NCBI RefSeq assembly: GCF_016466415.2
Contig: NZ_CP066771.1
Coordinates: 3,348,001 to 3,412,000 of the forward strand
Source: Ralstonia pickettii
GTDB lineage: Bacteria; Pseudomonadota; Gammaproteobacteria; Burkholderiales; Burkholderiaceae
Length of the DNA stretch: 64,000 bases
Direction: 5' to 3'
The notes below the pieces were generated by a model. It was not told the DNA's origin. It saw only the letters and a program-made list of their open reading frames with translations, and made no database searches. Made by a program: the position numbers and the translations under genes. Shown here piece by piece: positions 1 through 9,989 of the stretch. Position 1 is the first letter of the stretch. Each line of letters starts with the position of its first letter.

Positions 1-1
1 G

Positions 2-487
2 CCGCTGGTGGAAGGCACGACCGTCAATACGAAGTACGGGATGATCAAGACCGATCACATCCTGTTCATCGCGTCGGGTGCGTTCCATCTGTCCAAGCCG
101 AGCGATCTGATTCCGGAGTTGCAGGGCCGATTCCCGATCCGTGTGGAACTGGATTCGCTGTCGGTGGACGATTTTCGCGCGATTCTCACGCAGACCGATG
201 CCAGCCTTACCAAGCAATATCAGGCGCTGCTGAAGACCGAAGGTGTTGATCTTGTGTTTGCAGAAGACGGCATCCGCCGCCTCGCCGAGATCGCATGCTC
301 GGTCAACGAGAAAGTCGAGAACATCGGCGCACGCCGCCTGTACACCGTGATGGAGCGGCTGCTGGAAGACCTGTCGTTCCACGCGCACAAGTCCTCAGGC
401 GAGACGGTGACCATCGACGCCGCATACGTCGACGAGCGCTTGAACGAGCTGTCGGGCAACGAAGATCTGTCGCGCTACGTGCTCTAA
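2..487 (+). CDS. hslU: ATP-dependent protease ATPase subunit HslU (3' part only)
   Basis: The reading frame is already open at the window edge, so only about the last 161 of the roughly 440 residues of HslU are present. HslU is the AAA+ unfoldase that feeds substrates to the HslV peptidase in the cytoplasm. The start of the visible part has the conserved stretch [11 protein letters not shown] followed by [11 protein letters not shown]. The sensor-2 region reads [17 protein letters not shown] and the protein ends in DLSRYVL, the type of C-terminal tail that docks into HslV. hslV would be expected just upstream, outside the window. A strong terminator follows the stop codon. Confidence 0.97.
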   Translation, partial: PLVEGTTVNTKYGMIKTDHILFIASGAFHLSKPSDLIPELQGRFPIRVELDSLSVDDFRAILTQTDASLTKQYQALLKTEGVDLVFAEDGIRRLAEIACSVNEKVENIGARRLYTVMERLLEDLSFHAHKSSGETVTIDAAYVDERLNELSGNEDLSRYVL

Positions 488-517
488 GCGTGTAAGCAAC
501 GCATTCCATATGCACTT

Positions 518-553
518 CGGGCCGCATCGGAGACGATGCGGCCCGTTTTGTTT
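518..553 (+). terminator. Intrinsic terminator after hslU
   Basis: A perfect 12-bp stem (CGGGCCGCATCG at 518-529 with its complement at 534-545) closes a GAGA tetraloop and is followed by TTTTGTTT. It lies 30 bp after the hslU stop and ends that transcription unit. Confidence 0.9.
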
Positions 554-714
554 GGATGTCTGCAAACGCAAGCCCAGCAAGGGTTTGCTCGGGATCACCC
601 AGGGTCGGGCCCGTTTTCTGCTGAAGCGAATGGTGCCGCACAGACAATGCGCGCCGCGCACCTGAGGTGCGTGATTCCAACTACGACATCCGACTACGAC
701 AAGGAGAGAAGCGT

Positions 715-1329
715 ATGAAACCGATCCAACGCCTGGCCCTGTGTTGCGTGCTCGCCTGCGCCCCGTTCGGCATTGCCCATGCCCAGCCCGCGCCGGCCTC
801 CACTGGGGCCGCCGGCGCTTCCGCCTCGAATGATGCCAAGCGCAACGCTTACGACAGCGCCGTCAAGCAAGCCGATGCCAACTACAAAGCCGCCAAGGAC
901 AAGTGCGATGCGATGAAGGGCAATGACCGCGACGTTTGCCGCGCGCAGGCCAAGGGCGATTACAACGTCGCCAAGGCCAACGCGATGGTCGAGCGCGATG
1001 GCACGGAAGCCGCCCGCAACCGCGCCGCCAAGGAGAAGGCCGAGGCCGACTACGACGTCGCCAAGACGAAATGCGATGCCATGAAGGGCAACGAGAAAGA
1101 CACCTGCGTGAAGGACGCCAAGGCCGCTTACACGCGCGCCAAGGCCGGCGAGGAAGTGAACCATGCCAAGGCCACCGGCAACGCCAAGGACGTGAGTGAA
1201 GCCCGCCGCGATGCCGTCAAGGACACCAACGACGCCAACTACAAGGCCGCCAAGGAGCGTTGCGACGCCATGTCTGGCGATGCCAAGACGAAGTGTCAGA
1301 ACGACGTCGCCGCCAAGTTCAAGAAGTAA
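715..1329 (+). CDS. Secreted Cys/Lys/Ala-rich repeat protein of unknown function
   Basis: A 204-residue protein with an N-terminal signal peptide (MKPIQRLALCC... AHAQ, cleavage near residue 23), so it is probably periplasmic. The mature part is almost entirely Ala, Lys, Asp and Asn. It contains three copies of a unit resembling A-[NED]-[AY]-x-x-A-K-x-[KR]-C-D-A-M-x-G followed by a second Cys 11 residues after the first (CX10C). The repeats look helical and coiled-coil-like. The start was chosen at 715 because AAGGAGAG at 701-708 is a strong ribosome binding site; the frame is also open further upstream. I do not recognise a named family. Each repeat's Cys pair could form a disulfide in the periplasm, which is an inference. 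Confidence 0.8.
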   Translation: MKPIQRLALCCVLACAPFGIAHAQPAPASTGAAGASASNDAKRNAYDSAVKQADANYKAAKDKCDAMKGNDRDVCRAQAKGDYNVAKANAMVERDGTEAARNRAAKEKAEADYDVAKTKCDAMKGNEKDTCVKDAKAAYTRAKAGEEVNHAKATGNAKDVSEARRDAVKDTNDANYKAAKERCDAMSGDAKTKCQNDVAAKFKK

Positions 1330-1416
1330 GCCGCAAGGAAGTGTTCACACGGGCGGCCTGCCGGTCGCCCCTGCTTTGTCTCAATCGCTCAATCTATCAA
1401 TTGCAACGGAGGACGT

Positions 1417-1620
1417 ATGAACTGGGATCAGATCGAAGGCAAATGGGATCAAGCCAAGGGCAAGATCAAGGAAAAGTGGGGCCAGCTCACCGACGATGAT
1501 CTGACGGTGATCCGCGGCAAGCGCGATCAGCTTGCCGGCAAGATCCAGGAGCGCTACGGCTATACGAAGGAACGCGCTGAAGACGAACTCAAGGCGTGGG
1601 AGCGCGACACCCGCTGGTAA
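1417..1620 (+). CDS. CsbD family stress-related protein
   Basis: A 67-residue hydrophilic protein starting MNWDQIEGKWDQAKGKIKEK, the diagnostic start of the CsbD/YjbJ family, with a second GKRDQLAGKIQERYGYTKE unit. Family members are abundant small helical proteins induced by general stress; their molecular function is not established. The length is typical and an AACGGAGG ribosome binding site precedes the ATG. It sits alone between the secreted repeat protein and the convergent regBA genes. Confidence 0.9.
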   Translation: MNWDQIEGKWDQAKGKIKEKWGQLTDDDLTVIRGKRDQLAGKIQERYGYTKERAEDELKAWERDTRW

Positions 1621-1660
1621 TGCCGCGGTGATGTCGATGTAGTGACAGGCGGCCGGCCGT

Positions 1661-2239
1661 TTATTTTGCGACCGGCCGCTTGCCCAATTTGCGCTGCAGC
1701 GTCCGACGGTGCATGTTGAGCGCCCGCGCCGTGGCGGAGATATTGCCGCCGTGCTCGGCGAGTACGCGCTGAATGTGTTCCCATTCCAGGCGAGCGACGG
1801 ACAGCGGCGCGGGGTTCTCCATCGTCTGTTCAGCCACGGCTTCAGACACGCCGACTTGCAGCGCCAGCAAAATCGAGTCGACATTGGCCGGCTTGGCCAA
1901 ATATTCATCAGCGCCTAGCTTGACCGCCTGCACGGCGGTGGCGATGCTCGCATAGCCCGTGAGGATCAACATGCGCGCCTCGGGCAGCGCCTGGCGCAAT
2001 GGAGCAATCCAGTGCAGGCCCGAATCCGTGCCGCCATGGGGCATCAGTCCCTTGTCGCTGGTGGCCAGATGCAGATCGACGGTGACATGCGAGAAGCGCG
2101 TCTGGCGCGCCAGGGCCAGTGCCTCGCCGCCGGTGTGGGCGATCTGCGGAGCAAAGCCGCGGCGCGTGAGCGCGCGCGCCAGCGTCTGCGCAAAGACGTC
2201 GTCGTCATCGAGGATCAGAAAGGGGGCGGGCTGCTGCAT
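1661..2239 (-). CDS. regA: Redox response regulator, RegA/PrrA/ActR family
   Basis: A 192-residue two-domain regulator. The receiver has the acidic cluster DDDD at residues 11-14, phospho-acceptor Asp55 (in VTVDLHL), Thr94 (LTGYA) and Lys116 (YLAKPA). The C-terminal Fis-type helix-turn-helix reads GGNISATARALNMHRRTLQR, the nearly invariant signature of RegA-type regulators. In this family the regulator switches respiratory, carbon and redox genes in response to its partner kinase RegB. An unusual 10-11 residue segment lies directly after the phospho-acceptor, between DLHL and SGLHWI. The gene follows regB by 48 bp on the same strand and is likely co-transcribed; GGAGAAC precedes its ATG. Confidence 0.9.
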   Translation of the reverse strand: MQQPAPFLILDDDDVFAQTLARALTRRGFAPQIAHTGGEALALARQTRFSHVTVDLHLATSDKGLMPHGGTDSGLHWIAPLRQALPEARMLILTGYASIATAVQAVKLGADEYLAKPANVDSILLALQVGVSEAVAEQTMENPAPLSVARLEWEHIQRVLAEHGGNISATARALNMHRRTLQRKLGKRPVAK

Positions 2240-2287
2240 GGTGTTCTCCGAGGCCGTACGCGCTTGGGGCTGCGTCAGGCCGTCTCA

Positions 2288-3634
2288 TTATGTAAAGAGG
2301 GTGGGCGCGCCCATGATGGGAGCGGCCGGGTGTTCTGTCGGACCACCGATCGGCAGGCGGAGTTCGGCAATGGCGCCTTGCGGCGGGTTCGGACGCAGCG
2401 TCACGGTACCACCCAGCCGGCGCGCCGTGGTGGAGGCCAGATACAGCCCGATGCCGCGTCCGCCGTGCCGGCTTGGCACCGGCGTGCGGCCAAGCGAGGC
2501 GCGCAGGTCTTCCGGCAAGCCCAACCCCGTATCGACGATGGACAGCACGATCTGTGGGGGCATATCGCGTGGCGCATCGGGGTTGGCGTCGATCCTGGCG
2601 GTCAGCAGCAGTGGCACCAGGTCGCGCCCGGCGTGGTGCTGGCTCCGGGCAGCGTTGTCGAGCAGGATGGTAAGAATCTGACCGACGTTCACCGCATCCA
2701 ATTCCACTGCCTGTGCCGCGGGCGACGCCTCCGTGTGGAGGCGGATGTCCGGATGGCGAAGCTGCCACGTCTGCGTAAAACCCGGTAGCCATTGGCCGAG
2801 CGGCTCCGGCGCGCCGTCGTTGGGTTTGCTCTGCAGTCTCGCCAGCGCGGCGCGGCACAGCTCGAGCTGCTGTTCGATGGCGCGCAGGTCTTCACGGTAC
2901 GGAGCGAGTGGGGAGTCGGGCTGCTTCGCGTCGTGCTGCAGTTCGCCGGTGATGACGGCCACGGTAGACAGCGGCGTGCCCATTTCATGCGCCACGCTCG
3001 CGCCTTGCGACATCAAAGCTTCGATGCGTTGTTCGCGCAGCAGCCGCTCGCGCGCTTCGGTCAGCTGTGCATCGCTCTCGCGCAGCGCGGCGGACAGGCG
3101 CGCCGTAAAGCCGGCGATCATCGCGCTGCTGGCCACAAAATCGATCCACATGCCGGCCAGGTGATAGGCCAATGCATCGGCCTGGTTCGCCAGCTTCAGC
3201 GGGATGTAGTTGCCGAGCATCATGCTGTAGGCGGCCAGGGCGTACAGCGTCAGGCCGACCACGTGAGCGATCGGCAGCACGGCGGCGGCAATCGCCAGCG
3301 CCGGCAGATAGAACGAGACAAACGGGTTGGTCGCGCCACCTGTGAAATACAGCAGGGCGGACAGCGCGGTCAGGTCCACCAGCAGTTGAACGGTGATCTC
3401 GATATGCTGCACGGGCCGGTTGCGCCGCACCCGCCATCCGGTCAGCAGGTTGAACAGCGCGTGCAGGCCCATCACGCTCAACAGCGGCACCACCGGCAGT
3501 TGCACGCCAAATACCAGCGGCGCGAGCAGCATCAGGACCAGTTGGGTGGCCAGCAGGCTCCATCGCAGCCAAAACAGGCGGCGTAGACTGGAGGCATCCA
3601 GCAGCGGGGCGGCAAGAGACAGGGTGGAAAGCAT
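2288..3634 (-). CDS. regB: Redox-sensing histidine kinase, RegB/PrrB family
   Basis: A 448-residue inner-membrane kinase with about six N-terminal membrane segments (residues 25-175). It carries the family's quinone-binding signature GGxxNPF (GGATNPF, residues 99-105). The H-box is GASVAHEMGTPLS with the phospho-accepting His216. Cys260, in QLELCRAAL, is at the place of the redox-active cysteine of RegB. The ATPase domain ends with DTGLGLPEDL and GGRGIGLYLA. The ATG at 3634 was preferred over an in-frame TTG at 3643. It is expected to phosphorylate RegA, encoded just downstream. It is divergent from the copper chaperone gene. Confidence 0.9.
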   Translation of the reverse strand: MLSTLSLAAPLLDASSLRRLFWLRWSLLATQLVLMLLAPLVFGVQLPVVPLLSVMGLHALFNLLTGWRVRRNRPVQHIEITVQLLVDLTALSALLYFTGGATNPFVSFYLPALAIAAAVLPIAHVVGLTLYALAAYSMMLGNYIPLKLANQADALAYHLAGMWIDFVASSAMIAGFTARLSAALRESDAQLTEARERLLREQRIEALMSQGASVAHEMGTPLSTVAVITGELQHDAKQPDSPLAPYREDLRAIEQQLELCRAALARLQSKPNDGAPEPLGQWLPGFTQTWQLRHPDIRLHTEASPAAQAVELDAVNVGQILTILLDNAARSQHHAGRDLVPLLLTARIDANPDAPRDMPPQIVLSIVDTGLGLPEDLRASLGRTPVPSRHGGRGIGLYLASTTARRLGGTVTLRPNPPQGAIAELRLPIGGPTEHPAAPIMGAPTLFT

Positions 3635-3695
3635 GGTGAACAAGTGTAAACGTGCGCGCCGCGCGGTTCTCCGTGCGGCGATGCGTCAATCAGCC

Positions 3696-3707
3696 GCACA
3701 ATTGTGC
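3696..3707. promoter_or_regulatory. Palindrome in the regB / copper-chaperone divergent promoter region
   Basis: GCACAATTGTGC is a perfect 12-bp palindrome between the two divergent start codons (3634 and 3776). It is a reasonable candidate operator, but I cannot name the protein that binds it. Confidence 0.35.
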
Positions 3708-3775
3708 ACCCAACCTATCTCCCCGCAGGTGCTGTGCTTTAATGCGCAGCACGTACGTCCTGACAGGAGCCTTTG

Positions 3776-4273
3776 ATGATGACGTCCCGGTTGATCCGTT
3801 CTTCCGCAGCCTTGGCTGTGCTCACCGCTGGCCTGCTCGCCAGCGTCACCGCTTACGCGCAGGTCACGGTGCAAGACGCGTGGGTGCGCGGCACGGTGCC
3901 CGGCCAGACGTCCAGCGGCGCATTCATGACGCTGCAATCGGCCGACGGTGCCAAGGTGGTGGGCGTGTCGACGCCCGTGGCCGGCACGGCCGAGATTCAT
4001 GAAATGAAGATGGAAGGCAACGTCATGCGCATGCGCGCCGTTCCGTCGCTGGAGCTGCCGAAGGGCCAGACGGTGCAGCTCAAGCCGGGTGGCTACCACG
4101 TGATGCTCATGGACCTGAAGCAGCCGCTGGCCAAGGACGCCACCGTGCCGCTCACGCTGAAGGTGGAGCTGGCTGACAAGCGCGTCGTCGAGCAGAAGGT
4201 CGAGGCCCGCGTGCGCGACCTGACCGCCGGCAACATGCCCGCCATGAACCACGGTGGCGAACACAAACATTGA
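3776..4273 (+). CDS. Periplasmic copper chaperone, PCu(A)C family
   Basis: A 165-residue protein with a cleavable signal peptide (cut near AYA-Q, residue 28). It has the exact Cu(I) ligand pattern of the PCu(A)C family, H-x10-M-x21-H-x-M, at His75, Met86, His108 and Met110. The C terminus is Met/His-rich (MNHGGEHKH), as in several homologues. Family members hand copper to the CuA centre or assembly factors of cytochrome oxidase in the periplasm. AGGAG at 3765-3769 suits the ATG at 3776. The divergent regBA pair controls respiration in other bacteria, so shared control is possible but not shown. Confidence 0.9.
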   Translation: MMTSRLIRSSAALAVLTAGLLASVTAYAQVTVQDAWVRGTVPGQTSSGAFMTLQSADGAKVVGVSTPVAGTAEIHEMKMEGNVMRMRAVPSLELPKGQTVQLKPGGYHVMLMDLKQPLAKDATVPLTLKVELADKRVVEQKVEARVRDLTAGNMPAMNHGGEHKH

Positions 4274-4319
4274 TGGCTTGCGGCGAGTGTCGCTTCACGC
4301 CACGCAAGCAAGCATTCCC

Positions 4320-4541
4320 ATGGCTAACAAGACACTGGGCACTCGCCAGAAACTGACCTTCCGCATCGAGCCTTCAACGAAGGCCGGCACGGCGCGCCCG
4401 CGCAACGTTTTCGTGCCGCTCGCCCGCGGCCGCAAGGCCGGCGCCCACACCGAAGGCGGCCACGCTGAACGTCAGCGCGGCCGGGCCGACGTCCGCCGTG
4501 CACTGCGCACGCTCGACGACGACGGCAAAGACAAGGACTGA
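4320..4541 (+). CDS. Small basic protein of unknown function
   Basis: A 73-residue protein starting MANKTLGTRQKLTFRIEPS. It is rich in Arg and Lys with an acidic tail (LDDDGKDKD) and no hydrophobic segment. It lies 46 bp after the copper chaperone gene and may be read with it, though no strong ribosome binding site is visible. The low-complexity C-terminal half looks disordered. I do not recognise the family; it could be a nucleic-acid-binding protein or a spurious call. Confidence 0.55.
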   Translation: MANKTLGTRQKLTFRIEPSTKAGTARPRNVFVPLARGRKAGAHTEGGHAERQRGRADVRRALRTLDDDGKDKD

Positions 4542-4545
4542 TCAG

Positions 4546-4761
4546 TCAGTTGGATTCGGATGCTGCCCGCGCCTGCGCAATCGCTTCGCGCAGGCAACGC
4601 TGGCAGCGGCAGCCTTGTCCCGGGCGCCGCGCGCTGACAGGTAGCGCTTCTTCGGTCATGCACCAGCATGTTGTATCGCGCTGCGAGCCCTCGCCGATGG
4701 CGCCGCAGCGCAACGCCGCGCCGCAGATTGCACATGCGGTGTTGGCGGCCGACGGGGTCAC
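4546..4761 (-). CDS. Cysteine-rich CWC-type small protein
   Basis: A 71-residue protein with a dense Cys array: CAICGAALRCG, then TTCWCM and GCRCQRC near the end. The CWC motif and overall spacing match the cysteine-rich CWC family, presumed to bind metal; its function is unknown. A GTG start at 4761 was chosen because it overlaps the stop of the anti-sigma gene (GTGA) and has GGGAG about 8 bases upstream. It is the third gene of the sigma / anti-sigma unit, so a metal- or redox-linked role in that circuit is plausible. Confidence 0.75.
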   Translation of the reverse strand: MTPSAANTACAICGAALRCGAIGEGSQRDTTCWCMTEEALPVSARRPGQGCRCQRCLREAIAQARAASESN

Positions 4762-4970
4762 GCTTGGCTGCTCCCGTCGTCGTCGTGCCCGAGCTTGTGC
4801 ATTGCCTGCCGCAGAAACCCCATCTGGTGTGAGAACCGCGTACACGCATCGCAGGCAAACAAATGCACACGTAGGCGCAGCCGCTCACCTGTGGACAGGT
4901 CGCGGTCCATCTTCGACACCAGCATGCGGTGGGCTTCTTTGCAGGTGGGTAGTCCCCAACGGTTCGGCAT
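4758..4970 (-). CDS. Zinc-finger anti-sigma factor (zf-HC2 / ZAS type)
   Basis: A 70-residue cytoplasmic protein with the ZAS metal motif H-x3-C-x2-C (His36, Cys40, Cys43 in VHLFACDAC), plus Cys10 and His14 in TCKEAH. Proteins of this type hold an ECF sigma factor inactive and release it when the metal site is oxidised or otherwise disturbed. There is no membrane segment, so this is a soluble form. It starts 42 bp after the sigma gene stop and overlaps the next gene by 4 bp. Confidence 0.85.
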   Translation of the reverse strand: MPNRWGLPTCKEAHRMLVSKMDRDLSTGERLRLRVHLFACDACTRFSHQMGFLRQAMHKLGHDDDGSSQA

Positions 4971-4985
4971 GATTGTTCTCGGTGA

Positions 4986-6706
<1,721 letters not shown>

Positions 6707-6707
<1 letters not shown>

Positions 6708-7564
6708 TGCGAACCACCCGGGCGGTGCGCGTGCGCCATGCTGCGCGCACCTTCCCGCGCGAGGTGCCGGCGGGCTCCGCGCCCGCCCGGCAGCCGGTCT
6801 GGCTGTTCGACCTCGACAACACCCTCCACCACGCCTCCCACGCGATCTTTCCGCAGATCAACCGGCTGATGACGGCATACGTGGCGCGCGTGCTCGGCAC
6901 GGATGACGCCACAGCCAGCAAGGTGCGCGTGGACTATTGGCGCCGCTATGGCGCCACGATTCTCGGCATGGTCCGTCATCACGGCGTCGACCCCGATGAT
7001 TTTCTCGCCGAAGCACACCGCTTTGAAGACCTGCGCGCCATGGTGCGCGCCGAACGCGGCCTCGCCCAACTGCTGCGCGCCCTGCCCGGGCGCAAGATCC
7101 TGCTGACCAACGCCCCGGTTGCCTACGCGCGCGAGGTGCTGCGGCTCATTGGCCTGAAACGCGCATTCTTGCGCGAAATTGCCGTCGAACACATGTGGGT
7201 GCACCGGCGCCTGCGCCCGAAACCCGATCCGCTGATGCTGCGCCGCTTGCTCGCCCGCGAGCGTATTGCGCCATCGCGCGCCATCCTCGTCGAAGACACG
7301 CTTTCTCACCTCAAACGCTATCGGCGACTGGGCATCGGTACGGTCTGGGTGACAGGCTATCTGCGGCGCGTGCCGCCGGGCGTCCAGCCGACTTCCGTTG
7401 CCGATGCATTGCATCCAATGCAAGCGTCGGCAATGGGCGCGCGTGCAAATTCACCACATCAACCGTCCGCCACACCGATTTTGTTCGCGAACCGGCCCGG
7501 CTATGTGAGCGTGAAAGTAAAATCGGTGCTTCAACTAAAACGAAGGCTTGTTCGACGCGGCTAG
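6707..7564 (+). CDS. HAD-family hydrolase, pyrimidine 5'-nucleotidase type
   Basis: A 285-residue HAD phosphatase. Motif I is FDLDNTLHHAS (Asp nucleophile), motif II is LLTNAP, the motif III Lys is in KPDPLM, and motif IV is ILVEDTLSHLK. The overall plan resembles the SDT1/Phm8-like pyrimidine 5'-nucleotidases; the substrate is not provable from sequence. The C terminus ends in a basic KSVLQLKRRLVRR helix. It overlaps the argB stop and precedes slmA by 45 bp. Confidence 0.85.
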
Positions 7565-7609
7565 GCAGTGGTAACTCCGCGCTCAGAACGGGAGAGGGGC
7601 CAGGAAGTC

Positions 7610-8260
7610 ATGAGCAACGCGCAAACCGAGTTTCCGACCGCCGAGCCGGTCGCGGACGTCGCCATAGCAGCACCGCCGGTACGCAAACGCCCCCGCCCGG
7701 GCGAGCGCCGTGTGCAGATTCTGCAGACGCTCGCCGGTATGCTCGAGCATCCGCGTGGTGAAAAGATCACAACCGCAGGCCTGGCTGCACGCCTGGATGT
7801 CTCCGAAGCGGCTCTCTATCGTCACTTCGCCAGCAAGGCGCAGATGTTCGAAGGGCTGATCGAATTTATCGAGCAGACCGTCTTCGGCCTCATCAACCAG
7901 ATCACGCTGCGCGAAGAACACGGTTTGCGCCAGGCGCATGCCATCGCGCACATGCTGCTGTCGTTTGCCGACAAGAATCCAGGCATGACGCGCGTGCTGG
8001 TGGGCGATGCGCTGGTCGGCGAAGACGAGCGCCTGCCCGAGCGCATGGCGCAGTGCCTGGATCGCATCGAGGCGTCGCTCAAACAGAGTCTGCGTATCGC
8101 GGTCACGCAGGGTGCTTGGCCTGCGGATACCGACATCGCATCGCGCGCCAACCTGCTCGTGTGTGCAGTGCTCGGCCGCTGGCATCGGTATGCGAAGAGC
8201 GGTTTCCGGAAGTCTCCAGTGGAAGGCGCGGATGCGCAGTTGCGGGTGCTGCTGGCCTGA
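7610..8260 (+). CDS. slmA: Nucleoid occlusion factor SlmA (TetR family)
   Basis: A 216-residue TetR-like DNA-binding protein. The helix-turn-helix region (residues 43-75) contains EKITTAGLAARLDVSEAALYRHFASKAQMFEGLI, characteristic of SlmA. The ligand-domain equivalent has RVLVGDALVGEDERLPERM. SlmA binds chromosomal sites and blocks FtsZ assembly over the nucleoid. The start at 7610 has CAGGAAG upstream; an upstream in-frame GTG extension lacks this support. The argB-HAD-slmA order is a useful taxonomic marker. Confidence 0.92.
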   Translation: MSNAQTEFPTAEPVADVAIAAPPVRKRPRPGERRVQILQTLAGMLEHPRGEKITTAGLAARLDVSEAALYRHFASKAQMFEGLIEFIEQTVFGLINQITLREEHGLRQAHAIAHMLLSFADKNPGMTRVLVGDALVGEDERLPERMAQCLDRIEASLKQSLRIAVTQGAWPADTDIASRANLLVCAVLGRWHRYAKSGFRKSPVEGADAQLRVLLA

Positions 8261-8280
8261 GCGTGCACCGCCCAGACGAA

Positions 8281-8304
8281 AGCCCCGCAATGCGGGGTTT
8301 TTTT
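8281..8304 (+). terminator. Intrinsic terminator after slmA
   Basis: CCCCGC AAT GCGGGG (8283-8297) followed by a run of seven T. It separates slmA from the convergent MocR-type gene. Confidence 0.88.
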
Positions 8305-8321
8305 ATTGCGCGCGGCGTCGG

Positions 8322-9869
8322 TCAGCCGATGGTGCGTACCGCCTCCGCCAACGTATGAAAGCGCGCCGCAATCTGCTCCGTCTCCACATGGCCATAGCCA
8401 AGCAGCAGCCCAGGCAGGCGACGCGCATCGTCCTGGTAATACCGTGAGAGCGGGCGCGTGACGACGTCATTGGCGAGCGCCAGGTCGGCAACGGCCACAT
8501 CGTTGGTGCCGGCCGGCAATCCCAGCACGAGATGCAGGCCCGACGCGCCGTCATGCACAGGCAGCACGTCGCCAAACTCGCGGTTGATGGACGCCAGCAG
8601 CGTTTCGCGCCGTTCCGCATACACACCGCGCATGCGCCGGATGTGCGAGACGAAATGGCCCTCCGCAATGAAGTCCGCCAGCACGGCCTGCGTGAGAATC
8701 TGGCCGCCGCGGAACATCTCCGACAGCCCCGTCGCAAACGCATCGGCCAGCGACGGCGGCACGACCAGATAGCCAATCCGCAAGCTGGGGAACAGCACTT
8801 TCGAGAACGTGCCCATGTAAAGCACGCGGCCGCCTTCATCCAGTCCTTGCAACGAAGGCAGCGGGCGGCTGCCGTAGCGGAATTCGCTGTCGTAATCGTC
8901 TTCGACGATCCACGCATCGGTGGCGTGTGCGGTGGCCAGCAGCGCGCGGCGTCGCGCCAGGCTCATCACCGAACCGAGCGGATATTGGTGCGAGGGCGAG
9001 ACCACCATGAGCCTCGGCGGCTTGCTGCGCTGGCGACCGCGCGTGGGGATGTCGAAGCGCATGCCTTCGTCGTCCACCGGCAGGGGCACGGTGCGCACGC
9101 CCGCAGCGGTGAGGACGCTGCGTACGCCCCAGTACCCGGGGTCTTCAATCCATGCGCTGTCGCCTGCGTCGCACAGCAACTGCGCGATGAGCTGGAGTGA
9201 CGGATGGATGCCGGCAGTGATGATGATCTGCTCGGGCTCGCAGCGCACGCCGCGTGCGGTACGCAGGTAATCGGCCAGCGCGGTGCGCAACGGCAGGTAG
9301 CCCGCGCCTACGGGATACGTCAGCAACGCGGGCGACGGCTTGCGCAGCAGCCGGTTGTGCAAGCGCGACCAGATGCGGGCCGGAAACATGCGCACTTCGG
9401 GCACACCCGGCATGAAGGCGCCCCATTGGCGCGAGCTGGCACCTGCATCGCGCACCAGCGCACGGCCGCGTGTGGAGAGCATCGGCGCAGACGGTGTGGC
9501 CGCTTCGGTGGTCGGTGCCGCCGCCACCGCAGCCACAGCGGCCGCCGGTGCAAGCGCCGCGTCCAGCCGGTCTGGTGCGGTATCGGCGACGAAGGTGCCG
9601 CTGCCCACGCCCGCCGAGACATAGCCTTCCACGCCCAGTTGCTCATACACGTGGATGACCGTGTTGCGCGCGATGCCCAATTCCGTGGCCAGCTGCCGCG
9701 ACGACGGCAGGCGCGTGCCCGGCTGCAGTTCGTCGCGCAGGATGCCTTCCTGCAACACGCGGTAGAGGCGGCGATGGTCGGGCTCGCCGCCGGGCTCGGC
9801 ACGGTCAAAACGACGCTGCAGGTAGTCGACCAGCATGCTGGCGCGGTGCGTGGGTGAATGGTCGGCCAT
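8322..9869 (-). CDS. MocR/GabR-family transcriptional regulator with aminotransferase-like domain
   Basis: A 515-residue chimera. An N-terminal GntR-type winged helix (about residues 20-95, LQPGTRLPSSRQLATELGIARNTVIHVYEQL) is joined by an Ala-rich linker to a class-I aminotransferase fold. The PLP-binding region has SPSHQYPLGSVMS, WIVEDDYDSEFRY and the lysine motif GTFSKVLFPSLRIGY. In GabR such proteins sense GABA plus PLP and switch on gabT and gabD. The divergent gabT-gabD pair and the repeated sites between them support that role here. The ATG at 9869 was chosen because the frame upstream soon runs antisense to gabT. Confidence 0.9.
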   Translation of the reverse strand: MADHSPTHRASMLVDYLQRRFDRAEPGGEPDHRRLYRVLQEGILRDELQPGTRLPSSRQLATELGIARNTVIHVYEQLGVEGYVSAGVGSGTFVADTAPDRLDAALAPAAAVAAVAAAPTTEAATPSAPMLSTRGRALVRDAGASSRQWGAFMPGVPEVRMFPARIWSRLHNRLLRKPSPALLTYPVGAGYLPLRTALADYLRTARGVRCEPEQIIITAGIHPSLQLIAQLLCDAGDSAWIEDPGYWGVRSVLTAAGVRTVPLPVDDEGMRFDIPTRGRQRSKPPRLMVVSPSHQYPLGSVMSLARRRALLATAHATDAWIVEDDYDSEFRYGSRPLPSLQGLDEGGRVLYMGTFSKVLFPSLRIGYLVVPPSLADAFATGLSEMFRGGQILTQAVLADFIAEGHFVSHIRRMRGVYAERRETLLASINREFGDVLPVHDGASGLHLVLGLPAGTNDVAVADLALANDVVTRPLSRYYQDDARRLPGLLLGYGHVETEQIAARFHTLAEAVRTIG

Positions 9870-9880
9870 GGTGCGCGATG

Positions 9881-9952
9881 GAGCCAAAGTGGTTCCAAAA
9901 GAAAATCTTGATTGGGTCTTATTGTACAGAGCCAATGAGGCCAAACTGGCTC
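9881..9952. promoter_or_regulatory. Repeated operator-like sites between the MocR-type gene and gabT
   Basis: Two direct copies of a GCCAAA-S-TGG-Y-TC motif lie 57 bp apart: GCCAAAGTGGTTC at 9883-9895 and GCCAAACTGGCTC at 9940-9952. Each half-site is itself part of a GAGCCA...TGG(C/T)TC inverted repeat (9881-9895 and 9929-9952). Paired direct repeats are the known arrangement for MocR/GabR dimers. The sites occupy the only divergent promoter region of this cluster. Confidence 0.65.
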
Positions 9953-9989
9953 GCATCGCTTCTTTCTTGACCCCACGCACACGACCGCC

